The notes beneath the pieces are model-generated. The model was not told the DNA's origin. It saw only the letters and a list, made by a program, of their open reading frames with translations, and made no database searches. From the NCBI GenBank assembly GCA_015499995.1, contig JADNRV010000058.1, positions 124,001-188,000 on the forward strand: a stretch of DNA of 64,000 nt, in the 5' to 3' direction. Within the stretch, counting starts at the first letter, position 1; each line of letters begins with the position of its first letter. This stretch comes from Flammula alnicola (taxonomy: Eukaryota; Basidiomycota; Agaricomycetes; Agaricales; Strophariaceae). This document shows positions 44,552 to 55,850 of the stretch, piece after piece. A program made the position numbers and the translations under genes.

Positions 44552-47500
44552 ATGGACAATTCTCCTCAAGCTACCGAGTCCCATTATCAACAGCCTTACT
44601 TGTCAGACTCCAATGTGACCACAGTCTCCAGAGTCGAAGAGCATGTCGATGAAGCCAGTGGCAAGACGACTTTCAGCGAATACGCCACTGGAGCTCGTCG
44701 TGGCTCGGACCAGAGTGGTGCAAGCAGCGGTTTCCATTCAATACAGACGAATCCAATGTCGATTCCCGTCCCAAGGCTGTCATATCATCCTGTGAGTAAA
44801 ATGTGCAGCCCATACCTTCGTTATTTCCTTTGATCACTTTATGGTCAAAGGCTTTAATGTGTAAGATCGTGTTCTCTTATCTCACTACCATCTGTCATTT
44901 CAGGCAGAGCATAACGGTGTATCAAGCAACGCGTCTCTCGCGGCCAATGAAAAATCCGACAGTAATGCTCAGGGAGTTGCATCGGAAAATAACCATGTAC
45001 AATTCGCAACGTACCGCGAAGACAGGCTGGGTGCGACCCGGTCTCTTGGTAAGCAGTTACCGTACGTCCTTTTTTGCAGTCATCTTAAACTCTCCTTCGT
45101 AGACGGCCCACCCAGTCCGATTTCAAGAGATAGTAAAACTTGGATCCCATTGCCTCTACAACCTTACTTCTGGATCCCTCTTATCGCGTTTCTAGTTGCG
45201 GCTGCCATTAGCTTGGAAGTTGCTTTGCACTTCAGCAATAAAAGGCAAGGTAAGTAACCTATACCATCTTATATTAGATATAGCTTACACCGTGATGGCA
45301 GGCTGGGCTTCTGCAGAGACAGACAAAACGTCCTTGGCTCTACATTATGCTTATGTAGGAAGAATCCATCTCCGTTCCGTTTTGAAACTTATAGCTTGTT
45401 TTGATAGACACTACCTCCGGTCATAGTAGCGGCCGCTGTACGTCCTTGTCCTGGGTCCATTGATGTTATGCTGGGCACTGAACTGCCCTCTGTTAGGTCG
45501 TAGCATTATGGGCATGGACCGATATCGAAATCAAGAAAATTCAAGTGAGCTCTCTTTTGCTTTTCTCCGAGCGCATCTAACTGACATGTCTGCGATGAAG
45601 CCATATGTCGATTTGGTCCACGGAGATTCTCCTCCTCATCGAAGTTTATTGCTGGACTATACGCGAGACAAGTATGAGTCTTCCTTTCAAATCGTCGTTA
45701 TGATTAACTCGTAATTTTATCGTAGTAACTTTTTTGTATGGACTCGAGCGGCATCGAACCGACACTACCTCGTAGCCCTTGCATCATTGATGGTCATTCT
45801 TACGCTGAGCTTCCAGCCTCTTGCGGCAGCTTTGCTTATTGTCAAGGACACATGGACGCAATTACCTGGTGGGTTGACGTGCTCATATCCAGGTTTCCTT
45901 TTTTCCTCATTTCGTTAATGCAGATGTCACCATGAAAAACCTTGCTGCGATTGGGCTGAACCAAAATTTGCAGTTTAACGACCTGACATGTGCGCAATAA
46001 TATTTAGCACTTGCAAGCCTCTGTATTAAAATTTCTTCCTTAAAGCATTTCTTACTGGTGCCGGATATGCCGGAGCTTCGATCTTGTATGACCTTCCAGC
46101 ACCGCCATTCATTAGCGTTCCTTATACCGTTGCACCGTTCGAGGTAAGTCGTCTTTCTGTTGCTTTGTATCTGACAGGCACCCATCCTTTATATTTATCC
46201 TTTAGCTACCCGTGACACTCACGAACAATGGAACAGCTTTTGCCAATACGACTGCGTTGAAGAGCTCAACTGGTTGTCAATCCGTACCCGTAAGTATCTG
46301 GTCGCTATATCTATAGCCCCGATTTTAACTGTTATTTTCTCCTCAGGTTCAAATGACCCAGTTGTCGGCTGGAGCATGGTCGAATACGGCATCGTCTAAC
46401 GGGTGCTCGATAACATGGAATGTTGTTAATAACACTCAAATTCTATTTGGTAAGCCCTTCCAAATACTACTCTCATGTCGCCCCTGGATCTAATATTGAT
46501 GAATAGGTGTCGACACTCCATCATGTATCGATTCTCCACCCCCGCAATTCAGTCCGGTCGTATTTTGGTTCTTCTCGTAAGCCTTTCGTTACCTGAAAGT
46601 TGCAGGTCAAATTCATGGTCTCTTTAGATATGTTCCATCTGCAATGGCGTCTGCTACTTTCTGCTCTCCATCACTTTCTCTCTGGGATGTCAACGTTGGT
46701 GTCGACGTTTCTACCGGCAATGTGACCCAGGTTTCAGAAATCCGGCCATTTACTCAAAGCTCCAACTTTTCGGCATTCTCTGGAAATGTTACTGGAGCCC
46801 CTCTCAATGGACGGGCTTACAATGGCATCATGTTTAACTTAACTAACCCTGACCAGTTCGTTCTGGCGCGGCAAAATGCGACCCAACTTCAGCTACCCGC
46901 TAGCATTTATCAAGCTGCACTCAAGAGTCCTCAAGGCTATTTCGGTAGCTTTGACAATAATGCCTTTACTACGCTTTCCGATCAAGTCTATGTGCGTCAT
47001 TTGATTTTTTTTCGGAAATATATATATTCATAATTCTCTGTCACACAGAGCATCTACTTGGCCCTCGTTGCAAAAGAGGTCTACTTCCTTCCTGACGATG
47101 AACCTATTAACTTGCAAGTGAAGACTTTCCGAAAGCGTGTCTGGCTAAGGTATGATTTTTTCAACGATCTCTGATTAACGCACTCAATCGAATCTTATTC
47201 ATCCAGCGCTTCTGCAGTCCACCTTCTCACGACTGCGTTGCTCCTCCTCGCTTTCTTTGCAACCATCATCCATCTCTTCCATCGAGAAGATCGCCGCCAC
47301 CTCCGTCTAAAGCACGAGCCAGGGACAATTGCTTCAGCTGTCTCTATTGGAGCGCAAACGGGAGTTGGAAATATATTGGCTGGTCGTCACGCTCAGCAAG
47401 ATCTCAAAGAGGCCTTGCAGGACAGGAAGTTCCGGATCGACCCAGTGGATATGAGGCTCTTCATGGAAGGCGAAGAGGGCTATGAGACGGTATCGTTGCC

Positions 47501-47669
47501 GCCTAGCCCGATGTCGAGGAGGAAATCGGTCCTCGAGATATTGCAAGGCCGAAGGATGAGTCAGAGGTTCTCCAAAAATTCATCGGGTCCCAACACGCCA
47601 ACCAGTCCCAGGTCTCCTACGACTCCGAAAACACCGAAGAGTCCGCCCCAGTCCCCCAATAATCTCTAA
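44552..47669 (+). CDS. DUF3433-family membrane protein
   Basis: About 12 short-intron exons run from ATG 44552 (MDNSPQATES) to TAA 47669; exon 1 is 44552-44791. The N-terminal region is Ser-rich and hydrophilic. Hydrophobic helices follow at about 45160-45240, 45410-45520 and 45765-45850. A long loop rich in Asn-x-Ser/Thr sites, probably extracellular or luminal, is encoded between 46050 and 47120. A last helix lies at about 47215-47280, followed by a cytosolic tail ending in SP/TP repeats (SPRSPTTPKTPKSPPQSP) that look like proline-directed kinase sites. Fungal DUF3433 proteins share this multi-helix layout; their function is not established. Confidence 0.8.
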
Positions 47670-48205
47670 GACAAATGAATAATCCGAACAAAACTTCTTT
47701 CTTTTTTTTTGATTCTGGGACTTTATCATTTCATATCACTTGTACTCCACTTTCCACATATGCACTTCTTACATCAACAGGATTTCGTTCTTACTATAGT
47801 CGGTCGTTTAGCATCATTTATTTATGTACATCATCCCACTAGTAAAAAGATGAAAGCGCTTTTGGCATGCGTAGCTTGATTCTGAGCGAGTGCTGGACAG
47901 AAAATGCCTTAAGCTCAATGTTCAATTGTTATACACTTCGAGTACAGGGCCAGCAACCGACAAGCTGAAATACGACATGCCTGACTCGAAGTTGATCTGC
48001 GCATGGACGTTGGGAAAGAGAACCTGTCGGCAGCCAGTCACCAAAATATCCTCTGCACAAATCAAAACCAGGCGCATAAATGAATACAGATGCGAATCAG
48101 ACAGACGTATCAAGGTATGCAATGGTACAATAAATACATGTAAAGATGCGGAAGAAAAGCGTCCATAGCAACATAGGTAACAGAAAGAAAAGTAAGCGAC
48201 TCAAA
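47670..48205. other. Intergenic between convergent DUF3433 and SIN1 genes
   Basis: AT-rich 3' flanks with a T9 run at about 47701. Short frames have no family features. Confidence 0.4.
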
Positions 48206-51200
48206 TCACAACACCTGCCGACTCCTTCGCGACTTGTTCACAGTTCCAGAGCGCTCAAGAGCAGCTTTGAGGTTCTTTATGGTCTGAACGATCTCCGCTG
48301 CAAAGGAAGATGATTCAATTACAGGGCACCTATCAACAGATAGAACTGCGACATACCTGCCAGTCTGGGATTCTCGGCTTCAAAATCGTAGCGTTTGTTT
48401 CCAGCACCCCGATTCAAAATTAGTTTGAAGATCGAGGACGTCTTAGCTGATTGCTGGCAATCTGCTATGCTCTTAATGTGGTATGAAGACGTCTTGCCAC
48501 TGTCAAACACTACTCTGGCCTTGTTAGTGGATGGCATGATCTACCAAAGGAATAAGAACGTGAGTCTCGCTGCAAATTTGACGCCAATGAAGAAAAACGG
48601 CGACACGAACGTGTATGTAATCGCCATCAATCGCAAGTGTTCGCTCTTGTCGGGCGACAAGCATAGGCATCTTACGATATATGGTGTATTTCTGAAGAGA
48701 GAGATGAGAATCAATGATGATAGAAGTAGGTGGTTTGTTAATACCTTATACGCGGCGGTGTAGTCCAGGGCAGGAGATGATTGTTGCTCAGGAGCGTCCG
48801 ACATCCGTTTGAATATAGATGCTGAAGGCCATTCAATCTGTGAGATCACCTTAGTTGAGAAACCACGTACCATTCGGATCCGTCGTCCTTCCAACACCTT
48901 TCAATATGATGGCATCCATCTGCGGAAGCATACTTCGCTTCACAAGGAGTAGTTCGCGTTTGCCTTGCAGACTGGCGACCGTTCGATCCAGAGGAATGAG
49001 GATGCTCTTGTCTGCTAGTAGTAGAGCATAATCGTTGGGATTCTGTAACTTTCGTTTTCGACACACCAACTCCAATGCTTCCTGCATATACATGCCAGCA
49101 GACCTATGAGAGTCATATCTGTGAGTAAGCCTGCCGGGTAAGAGGAAAGCGGAACATACACTGGGATTGTTGTTGAAATATGAACAGCATCAGCAGTATG
49201 AATACGAAGGAATATTTGAGGCCCATGGCTAGATGAAGGACCCAAGGACGTGGACAAGACAGAACCGAGGGTGGATCCGTACACAGCACTTCCAGGTGCT
49301 ACTGAAGGTAGGTTTGGGTTGGGCAAGTTAAGCTTGTCGATTTTCTTTGCGGCTGACGTTCTCGAAGGACGGCGCTGGATTTTACCCTCCAACACTCGGT
49401 TTTGTTGGACTACACGTCTCAGGTCAGCTTCATCTCGAATGAAGGCAGAAAAGAACACACTCTGAGTCGGCGTCGCTTCCAAGATTGCATAGGCCTCAGA
49501 GAACTTGGTAACCTTTTCCATTCGATCGGGGGCTGTGAAAAGGTGACAGTTGATATGGATCCCAATCTGACTTGAGAAAAGAAACAAGGAAACTCACGAG
49601 GGAAATCGTCATCCACTTCTCCGTCCTCCTCTGCAATCCTCAGAATCCATCCCACTGCCGAAAGTCTGGTGGCCCATTTCGGATCGTCTTCCCCGCTGAG
49701 ACCTTCGTCGAGCTTGGGCAACCACCCTTCCTCCCAATAATTCCACAATGCAAACCCGAGGACTTCCTCTACAGTGGCATCACGTCTCACATTCAGTTCC
49801 ATCGCCTTTCCATGCGGCTGCTTTGCATGTGGAAAGTATACTTGCACGTTCGTCGAGGCCGACTCGCCGCGTCCTGAGATAGCGGCATACATCTCCGCGA
49901 AAGGGTTCGAAGAACTGCCAGAGGACGCCAGCATTGCTGATAAACTTGATTTGAGGGGTTTCATTGGCACCACTTTCTTTCTTGCGAACATTTTGTCGGG
50001 ATTAAGAGGATGTGCAGACGGAGAGGGTGTATGGTTGCCGCTGTTTGAAGTGCTATCGTCTCTGGTTCTAGAAGTCGGACCAAGACCGTCGGACGCTTTG
50101 CGCGAGGGCCTTCCTCTTGTTTGGTAGTGGATGAGTTGTGCTGGCGTTGATAGCGTCCAGTGTGCTCAGAGACTGGGCTTAATCGCGGGCGAGACCTGTT
50201 ATATGTCTGCGATGACGAGACCACCACCGAAGAGTTCGGCATAGAGCTAGTGCCGGCAGAGAAAACTGAAGCAGCATCTGACGCACTATCGGAGGTAGCA
50301 CCCGTTCGAGTTGCGGCAAAGACTCTGTAAAATGTTTTGAACAGGACGCGCAGGTGAAATTATGTAGCACCTACGGGTCAAATTCATCACCCTCGTCCAT
50401 GCTATCCACCACAGCGTCACCATCATCAAATTCATCCTCGCTTACCATAGGAATTTCTACCTCGTCTTCTGAGGATGACGAAAAGTCGATATTGGGAGGG
50501 GGAACAGGCTGCGCTGCCGGTGCAGCAGGTCCTCGCCGTGCAGCCATTCGAACCCTACGCCTGGCTTCCATTTCTGCGGCGCCTTTGAACTTTGGGATAA
50601 ATTGTACAACCTTGGCAACTGGGGCTTCCTCCGGAGCAGTAGCTTGATGCACTTCAACAGTGGGCTGGGGAGATTCTTCCCCATCCGAATCCTCGATCTT
50701 TATCCAACTCTCTCCTCCAGGTGCAGATTGTGCAACTGTCTTTGCAATAGGCACCGTGGTGCTCAAGGCTGCCTGTACAGGAGCGTTATCCGACACGAAG
50801 TTCTTCATATCAGCCTGACGCGGCGTGCCCGAAGCGCGTTTCGACGTTGACAGTCGTTTCCCATTGACACGTAGGCCAAGCCCTCCAGAGCGTCCGCCCA
50901 TAATAGTTTGTGTGTGTTTTAGTCGAGCTCCAGGGAATCCAAGGGGTCGTTCCTGCTCGTCCTCGCTCAGGTTCGGGCTTGAGGGCAATGCTAACTGTGG
51001 CCATCGCTCAGCGTCAGCTAACGAGGCAGAGACGATATATGGGTTCGACTGGTAAGATGGATCCAAGGAAATAATTCGAGGCCCATAGGGATCGTCGACG
51101 TCTCGTAAATACGATAAGCGAAGACTGTGTATGAGGAAACTAATCATGATGAAATGTTAGTGGTACTAGAATATGTCAGACGAAGAGGAGCCTACTCGGT

Positions 51201-51218
51201 GTCACTAATAAGCGACAT
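48206..51218 (-). CDS. SIN1: TORC2 subunit SIN1/AVO1
   Basis: The start is ATG 51218 (MSLISDT), with a GTAGGC intron leading to DFLIHSLRLSYLRDVDDPYG, the conserved Sin1 N-terminus. Then comes VQFIPKFKGAAEMEARRRVR. The CRIM domain is at about 49990-49600 (SALSAMLASSGS, NPFAEMYAAISG, VQVYFP, EEVLGFALWNYWEEGWLP, GWILRIAEEDGEVDDDFP). A Ras-binding-like domain lies near 49080-48850. The C-terminal PH domain starts at KYTIYRKMPMLVARQERTLA and runs through VVFDSGKTSSYHIKSI to NKRYDFEAENPRLA. The stop is at 48206. The CRIM domain recruits AGC kinases to TORC2 and the PH domain binds phosphoinositides at the plasma membrane. The gene has about ten exons and appears intact. It converges with the DUF3433 gene and diverges from the AMID gene. 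Confidence 0.93.
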
Positions 51219-51897
51219 GCTGCATATCAATAAACTGAAGAGTATGTCGTGTCAAGTGCTCAACTTGACTGATGGTTGAACGCCTTTGGTCGTCGTCGTC
51301 GTGGACGACAATGAGCACGTTAACAGTTGCAACACTTGTCATTATTGACTTGAGACAGAGTCGAAGACGTGGGAAAAGATTACCCAATTCGCTTTTCTCC
51401 ACTGCAATTGCTGGTTCGCCGGGTCAAATGCCTTCAAGTTCCAACCTCACTCCGCACAATCTTTCATTCAATATCCAATCAGAGAACACCGTCGTCTACT
51501 CATGATGAGATAGTAACAATCAACGACGCCTTCGAGTTCCCATGGAATGACCACAGCAATTCGAAGAACCCACTGATACAACTGGCGTGGATTGTGTCTG
51601 ATGAAGCCAATATCAAGCCGTGGCAGGGATGCTACAGCTGGCAGTGCATGCAGTATCCGTCAAGGAACTGCGGCAGATGGGAACAACTAGAATTGGCGAA
51701 AGGTTACCCATTCATTGGCGTTAAAACGTATACATGAAAATGATCGCTCCCAGCTGTCGTGTGAGTTTGTGTCTGTCTGTGTGCGCACAGGAAGAACCAC
51801 GAGATCCGAGATCTACACCAAGCTATATACGTTCACCGTAACTAAACATGTTCGTGGAAACAGGTTTTCCCCACCTTTCTCTCCGTGAAGGATCAGC
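51219..51897. promoter_or_regulatory. Divergent promoter region, SIN1 and AMID-like gene
   Basis: 680 bp between divergent starts. A 122-codon plus-strand frame (51369-51737) has no recognisable features and is probably chance. No specific regulatory motif was assigned. Confidence 0.35.
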
Positions 51898-53354
51898 ATG
51901 CCATCCGAGAAAACGAAAATTGACAATCTCCTCACAGTGGTGGTCGTAGGAGGAGGCGTAGCGGGTGCAGAAGGCGAGTGACATCCTCTATTTTGCCGAA
52001 CAGAAACGAAGCTAAACCCTTTTGCTGATTCAGTTGTTCATGGTCTCTCTGCTAAGCTGGACAAAACAAAACACAGACTAATTCTAGTCACCGCAAGGCC
52101 TCGTTATACATATCTACCTGGCGCCCTTAGACTCTTGACGAGCGATGATGCGCCGCTCAGCTCAGTTTATATGTCTTACGACAAAATATTTGGCAAATTC
52201 CCAGGGGAAATCAAGATCGGAACAGTCACCTCGATCGAGGAAAACAAGGATCCTGCAATTCCTAGAGGCGGGATCATTGTCCTGGAGGGCGGTGAAAGAG
52301 TAACCTACGATGTCGTCGTCGTGGCTACAGGCTCGACATGAGTTGGACACCTGGCTTTCCCCAATGAAGAAGAAGCCTTCAAGGAGCATGTCAAAACGTG
52401 GAGAAACAAGATTCGAGATGCTCAAGACATCATTATCATCGGTGGGGGTGCAGTCGGAATAGGTAAATTCTTAGTTTTCATAGTAATCTGACTTGCCCTG
52501 AGATTCTCTCTTTCTCAGAAATTTCGGGAGAGATCAAAGACGTTTATCCAGTACGTCTTCTCGTTGCCCTGAACTTTTTCTGACCGTCTGACGTACCGTA
52601 GGCGAAAAATATCACAATCGTCCAAGCTAATCGCCTTTTACTAGGGGACATGTATCCCGATAAATTTCGACTCGACGTCGAAAACCGTCTGCGCCGTCGG
52701 GGCGTCAATATCCTTTTTAACGACACCATCGAAGGAACGCCAAACCCACTGGCTCCTTTGAAGACAAGTGGCGGGGTACCGCTGAAGTGTGATTTACTCG
52801 TCAGTCACATATACCCTTAATACTGGAATTCTTCGGACTGATAACGCAACCTTGCTCCCAAAGATCTTTGCTCGTGGCGGCCGCCCCAACACATCGCTCC
52901 TTAAATTCCTCCGTCCTCTAGTCCTTACAGACCGCGGTTATGTCAAAGTGATGTCTACGCTCCAAGTTGACTCCCACCCCAACATTTTCGCGCTTGGAGA
53001 TATCATCGACTGGCCCGAAGCCAAGCAGCTCACCAAAATCTCGATAGGCCATGCACCTGTGATCATCGCCAACGTCATGAGTTATCTCGAAGGCAAAGCC
53101 CCGAAGAAGTTGTACACGAAAAGTACAGAAATTCTGGCGATTAGCAATGGACGGGTGCGCAAAATGCTTATTTTGCGTTGTCATGCACTGTTGCTTATCC
53201 GTCTCTTTTGTAGGGCGGAGGCGCGTCGTACTTGGGATTCCTCTGGGGTCTTACGTTCGGCGATCACTTTACAAGATACGTAAAATCCGTGGACTTGATG
53301 GTTGGATTTGCTCGCAGGAGCATCGGCCTACCGGCGAAATGTGAAACAGACTAA
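51898..53354 (+). pseudogene. AMID/AIF-like FAD-NAD(P)H oxidoreductase with in-frame TGA
   Basis: The coding path from ATG 51898 gives the FAD motif VVVGGGVAGAE, RYTYLPGALRLL, and VVVVATGST, at which point a TGA (52339-52341) stands where the family has Trp. The same frame then continues with VGHLAFPNEEEAF, the NADH motif IIIIGGGAVGIEISGEI, NRLLLGDMYPDKFR, GGRPNTSLLKFL, NIFALGDIIDWPEAKQLTK, SIGHAPVIIANV and ARRSIGLPAKCETD to TAA. Intron 1 needs a GC donor (GCGAGT at 51975) to stay in frame; other introns are GT-AG. AMID proteins (AIFM2/FSP1-like) reduce quinones. One stop in an otherwise intact frame suggests a very recent nonsense allele, readthrough, or a base error. Confidence 0.75.
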
Positions 53355-53802
53355 TGCTTGGGACGGACTTTCATGATAACGACTTCGGACTTATATTCCT
53401 GATATTCATTTTCTTCCTTTTTCTTAGTAACTTGCTGCGGACATTCATTCTAATTTCGCGGGATGTTTTATTCTCTATGCTTGGTTGGTTATCATTTCCG
53501 GCCTCGAAATCACGTAGTTGATGTTGATGACATTTTGCAGGGACCCGGGCCATAGTAATTTATTGGGTAGTGTAGTATTATAATACTGTACATTTAATAC
53601 CGAGGAGCATTATCACCTTACACTATCCAAATATTGGAAGGATCCCCCTAATTCTCTCAACGAGATTTGAACGAGGTGTTTCCAATGCTTCCGATTTTTG
53701 TTGGTGTTTCGTTTGTGCTGGTCTTCTGTCCAGATTCCTTCAATTCGGAGGTTCGGACGAGTCAGCCGGCCGAGGCACGACAAGAGAAACGAGTAAACAT
53801 CT
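53355..53802. other. Intergenic, no gene seen
   Basis: 3' flank of the AMID-like gene and 5' flank of the tRNA. No coding frame was recognised. Confidence 0.4.
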
Positions 53803-53889
53803 GGGCATATGGTGTAGTTGGTTATCACGCTCGCTTCGCATTATGATCTGGTCTGCGAGAGGTGTTGGGTTCAATTCCCAATGTGTCCA
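53803..53889 (+). tRNA. tRNA-Ala (CGC) with 13-nt intron
   Basis: The acceptor stem GGGCATA pairs with TGTGTCC, giving the G3:U70 pair that identifies alanine tRNA, followed by discriminator A. The D arm has A14, GG and A21. The anticodon stem CTCGC pairs with GCGAG; its loop of 20 nt is TTCGCA, a 13-nt intron placed one base after the anticodon CGC, and a final T. The T arm is TTGGG-TTCAATT-CCCAA, containing the B box. A T-run starts two bases after the end and serves as the RNA polymerase III terminator. Confidence 0.92.
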
Positions 53890-53906
53890 GTCTTTTTATT
53901 TTTAAT
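53890..53906 (+). terminator. Pol III terminator of tRNA-Ala
   Basis: T5 followed closely by another T5 immediately downstream of the tRNA 3' end. Confidence 0.6.
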
Positions 53907-54174
53907 GCCTTAGGTTGAGGACCCTGCCTAGACCCAGGAGCTTGTACTGTAAGTCTGTAACCGTCATGTCAACACGCACCGCCTAGTGTGCCAAAGTAGA
54001 TATAACGCTGGCAAGTTTGCTTTTTCGCTCTTCCAGAAGATATATGGCAACCGTCTGACGCCGAAGAACTTCCTATTTTCAAAACCGACAGGATTTCGGA
54101 CCCAGGCGCATCTCTGCAACCTCTGATACTGCAGAGCAACACTTGAATTCGTCCTTAAAGGGGAGTTGCGTCAA

Positions 54175-55844
54175 ATGTCAAACGATATGAATGCAATACA
54201 ATCCCAAAAACCTGTAGTGTATATAGGTTCTCAAGACCTAGCCCAGGTACTGATGAAATTCACCTCAATCTATTTATCTTCACCGTGCTAATGGCAGCAT
54301 CCCTCTTCCAAGATTTCCTCCCTGTTGCCATCGAATAAAAAGCGTTCAATGGTTGTACACTCGTTGGTCAGCGCCCTGGGTCTTATGAACTCCAACTTGA
54401 ATGCCTCTGCAAGGAGACGTCTTCAAGTTGTTACGCAAATCAAAGCAAGTTACAAAGACCTTGCTGTTTATCACACTCGGGATTACCTTGATGTTGTCCT
54501 CGATTCAAGCGCCGCCGTGGACGGGGAAGACCGTCTCGAAAACGGGAGTACAGTCAACGCAGAATTTGGACTCGAAGATGTAAGTCTGCCTTTCTTTTCA
54601 GCATCCCTTTCTTCTTCAATCGTCTGCTATAGGACTGCCCGCGCTTCGCGGGCCTCGCGGAATATATACAGATGGTTGGCGGTGCCACTCTCACAGCTGC
54701 AAGAGCCTTGCAGAACAACTTAACCGATATTGCTATATGCTGGGATGGTGGAAGGTATTTTATACTATTATCTTCATCCAGAACGTTCTTTCTTAGCTTG
54801 CGAAACTTAGACATCATGCTCGAAAATCCCAAGCGTCGGGGTTCTGTTACGTTGCTGATTGTATATTGGCGATTTTGGCGCTTAAGAGACCAACACACCC
54901 GAGTCCAAATCCGAATTCCTTGAACAGCATGCCACCAACGGCTCATAAACCGCGCATTATGTATCTTGATTTAGACCTACACTTTTCAGATGCGGTTTCT
55001 GAGGCATTCTACTCACCGACACCTTCGTCAGCCTCACAAGTATTGGTAAGAGTCATGATCAACACTCTGGTAAACTTGATCTCTTACCAGTCTTTCCAGA
55101 CTTTGAGTATCCATCACTCATCTCCTGGATTTTTTCCCGCTTCCGAACGCGCCAAAATCCCCGACATCTCCGCCCCGGACTGTGATCCTTTTACTCTGTC
55201 CCTGCCCTTGAAGCTCGGTGCATCCAATGCGACATACGCCAGAATATGGCGCGTTGTCGAGAAAGTCAAAAATACATTCAGGCCGGATTTCATTGTGATG
55301 CAATGCGGCGTCGATGCTCTTGCTGGCGATCCTTGCGCGACTTTTAATTGGTCATTAGGCGAGGCCGAAGGCTCAATGGGCTGGTGTGTACAGAAGGTTG
55401 TAACCGAGTGGTCCGGCAAGAAGCTTCTCCTCGGAGGTGGTAAGAACGAAATGCCAGTAAGTAACTCTGGTCAAGCTGATATTGTCTAGGCGGATATAAT
55501 TCACCCAATGCCGCAAGAGCATGGGCATATCTTACCTCAATTACGGTTAGTTCTAACATCGTTTCGTCTATTTTATGCAAAGAACCCTCATGTTTTGCAG
55601 CTTAATAACCCTATGAGTCTGGAAACTGAGATTCCCGACCACGCAGGATTTCCTTTATACGGACCCTCTTTCACGGTGCGCATTTATCTATGTAAGTGTA
55701 GTATGAGCAGGGTATTGATTGTTGTCGCAGCTCGACGTTCCAGCAGGCAACATGTTTGACCACAACTCCGAGGAATACTTGGCATCTCTCGAAACGTGCT
55801 TTGACAATGTAATTACAGAATTACAAAAGAGATTGAACTTGTAG
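54175..55844 (+). CDS. Class I histone deacetylase (HDAC8/Hos1-like)
   Basis: The start is ATG 54175 (MSNDMNAIQSQKPVVYIGSQ). Exons begin 54175-54246, 54313-54579, 54633-about 54754, and further exons run to TAG 55842-55844. Landmarks are KRSMVVHSLVSALGL, VYHTRDYLDVVL, FGLEDDCPRFAGL, GGATLTAARAL, the catalytic HHARKSQASGFCYVADCILA (usual HHAK is HHAR), the zinc ligands in LDLDLHFSDAV, IHHSSPGFFP, the second metal Asp in QCGVDALAGDP, and LLLGGG-GYN with the transition-state Tyr. The enzyme removes acetyl groups from lysines of histones or other proteins, in nucleus or cytosol. The stop is six bases from that of the convergent GH51 gene. Confidence 0.88.
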
Positions 55845-55850
55845 GTTGCA

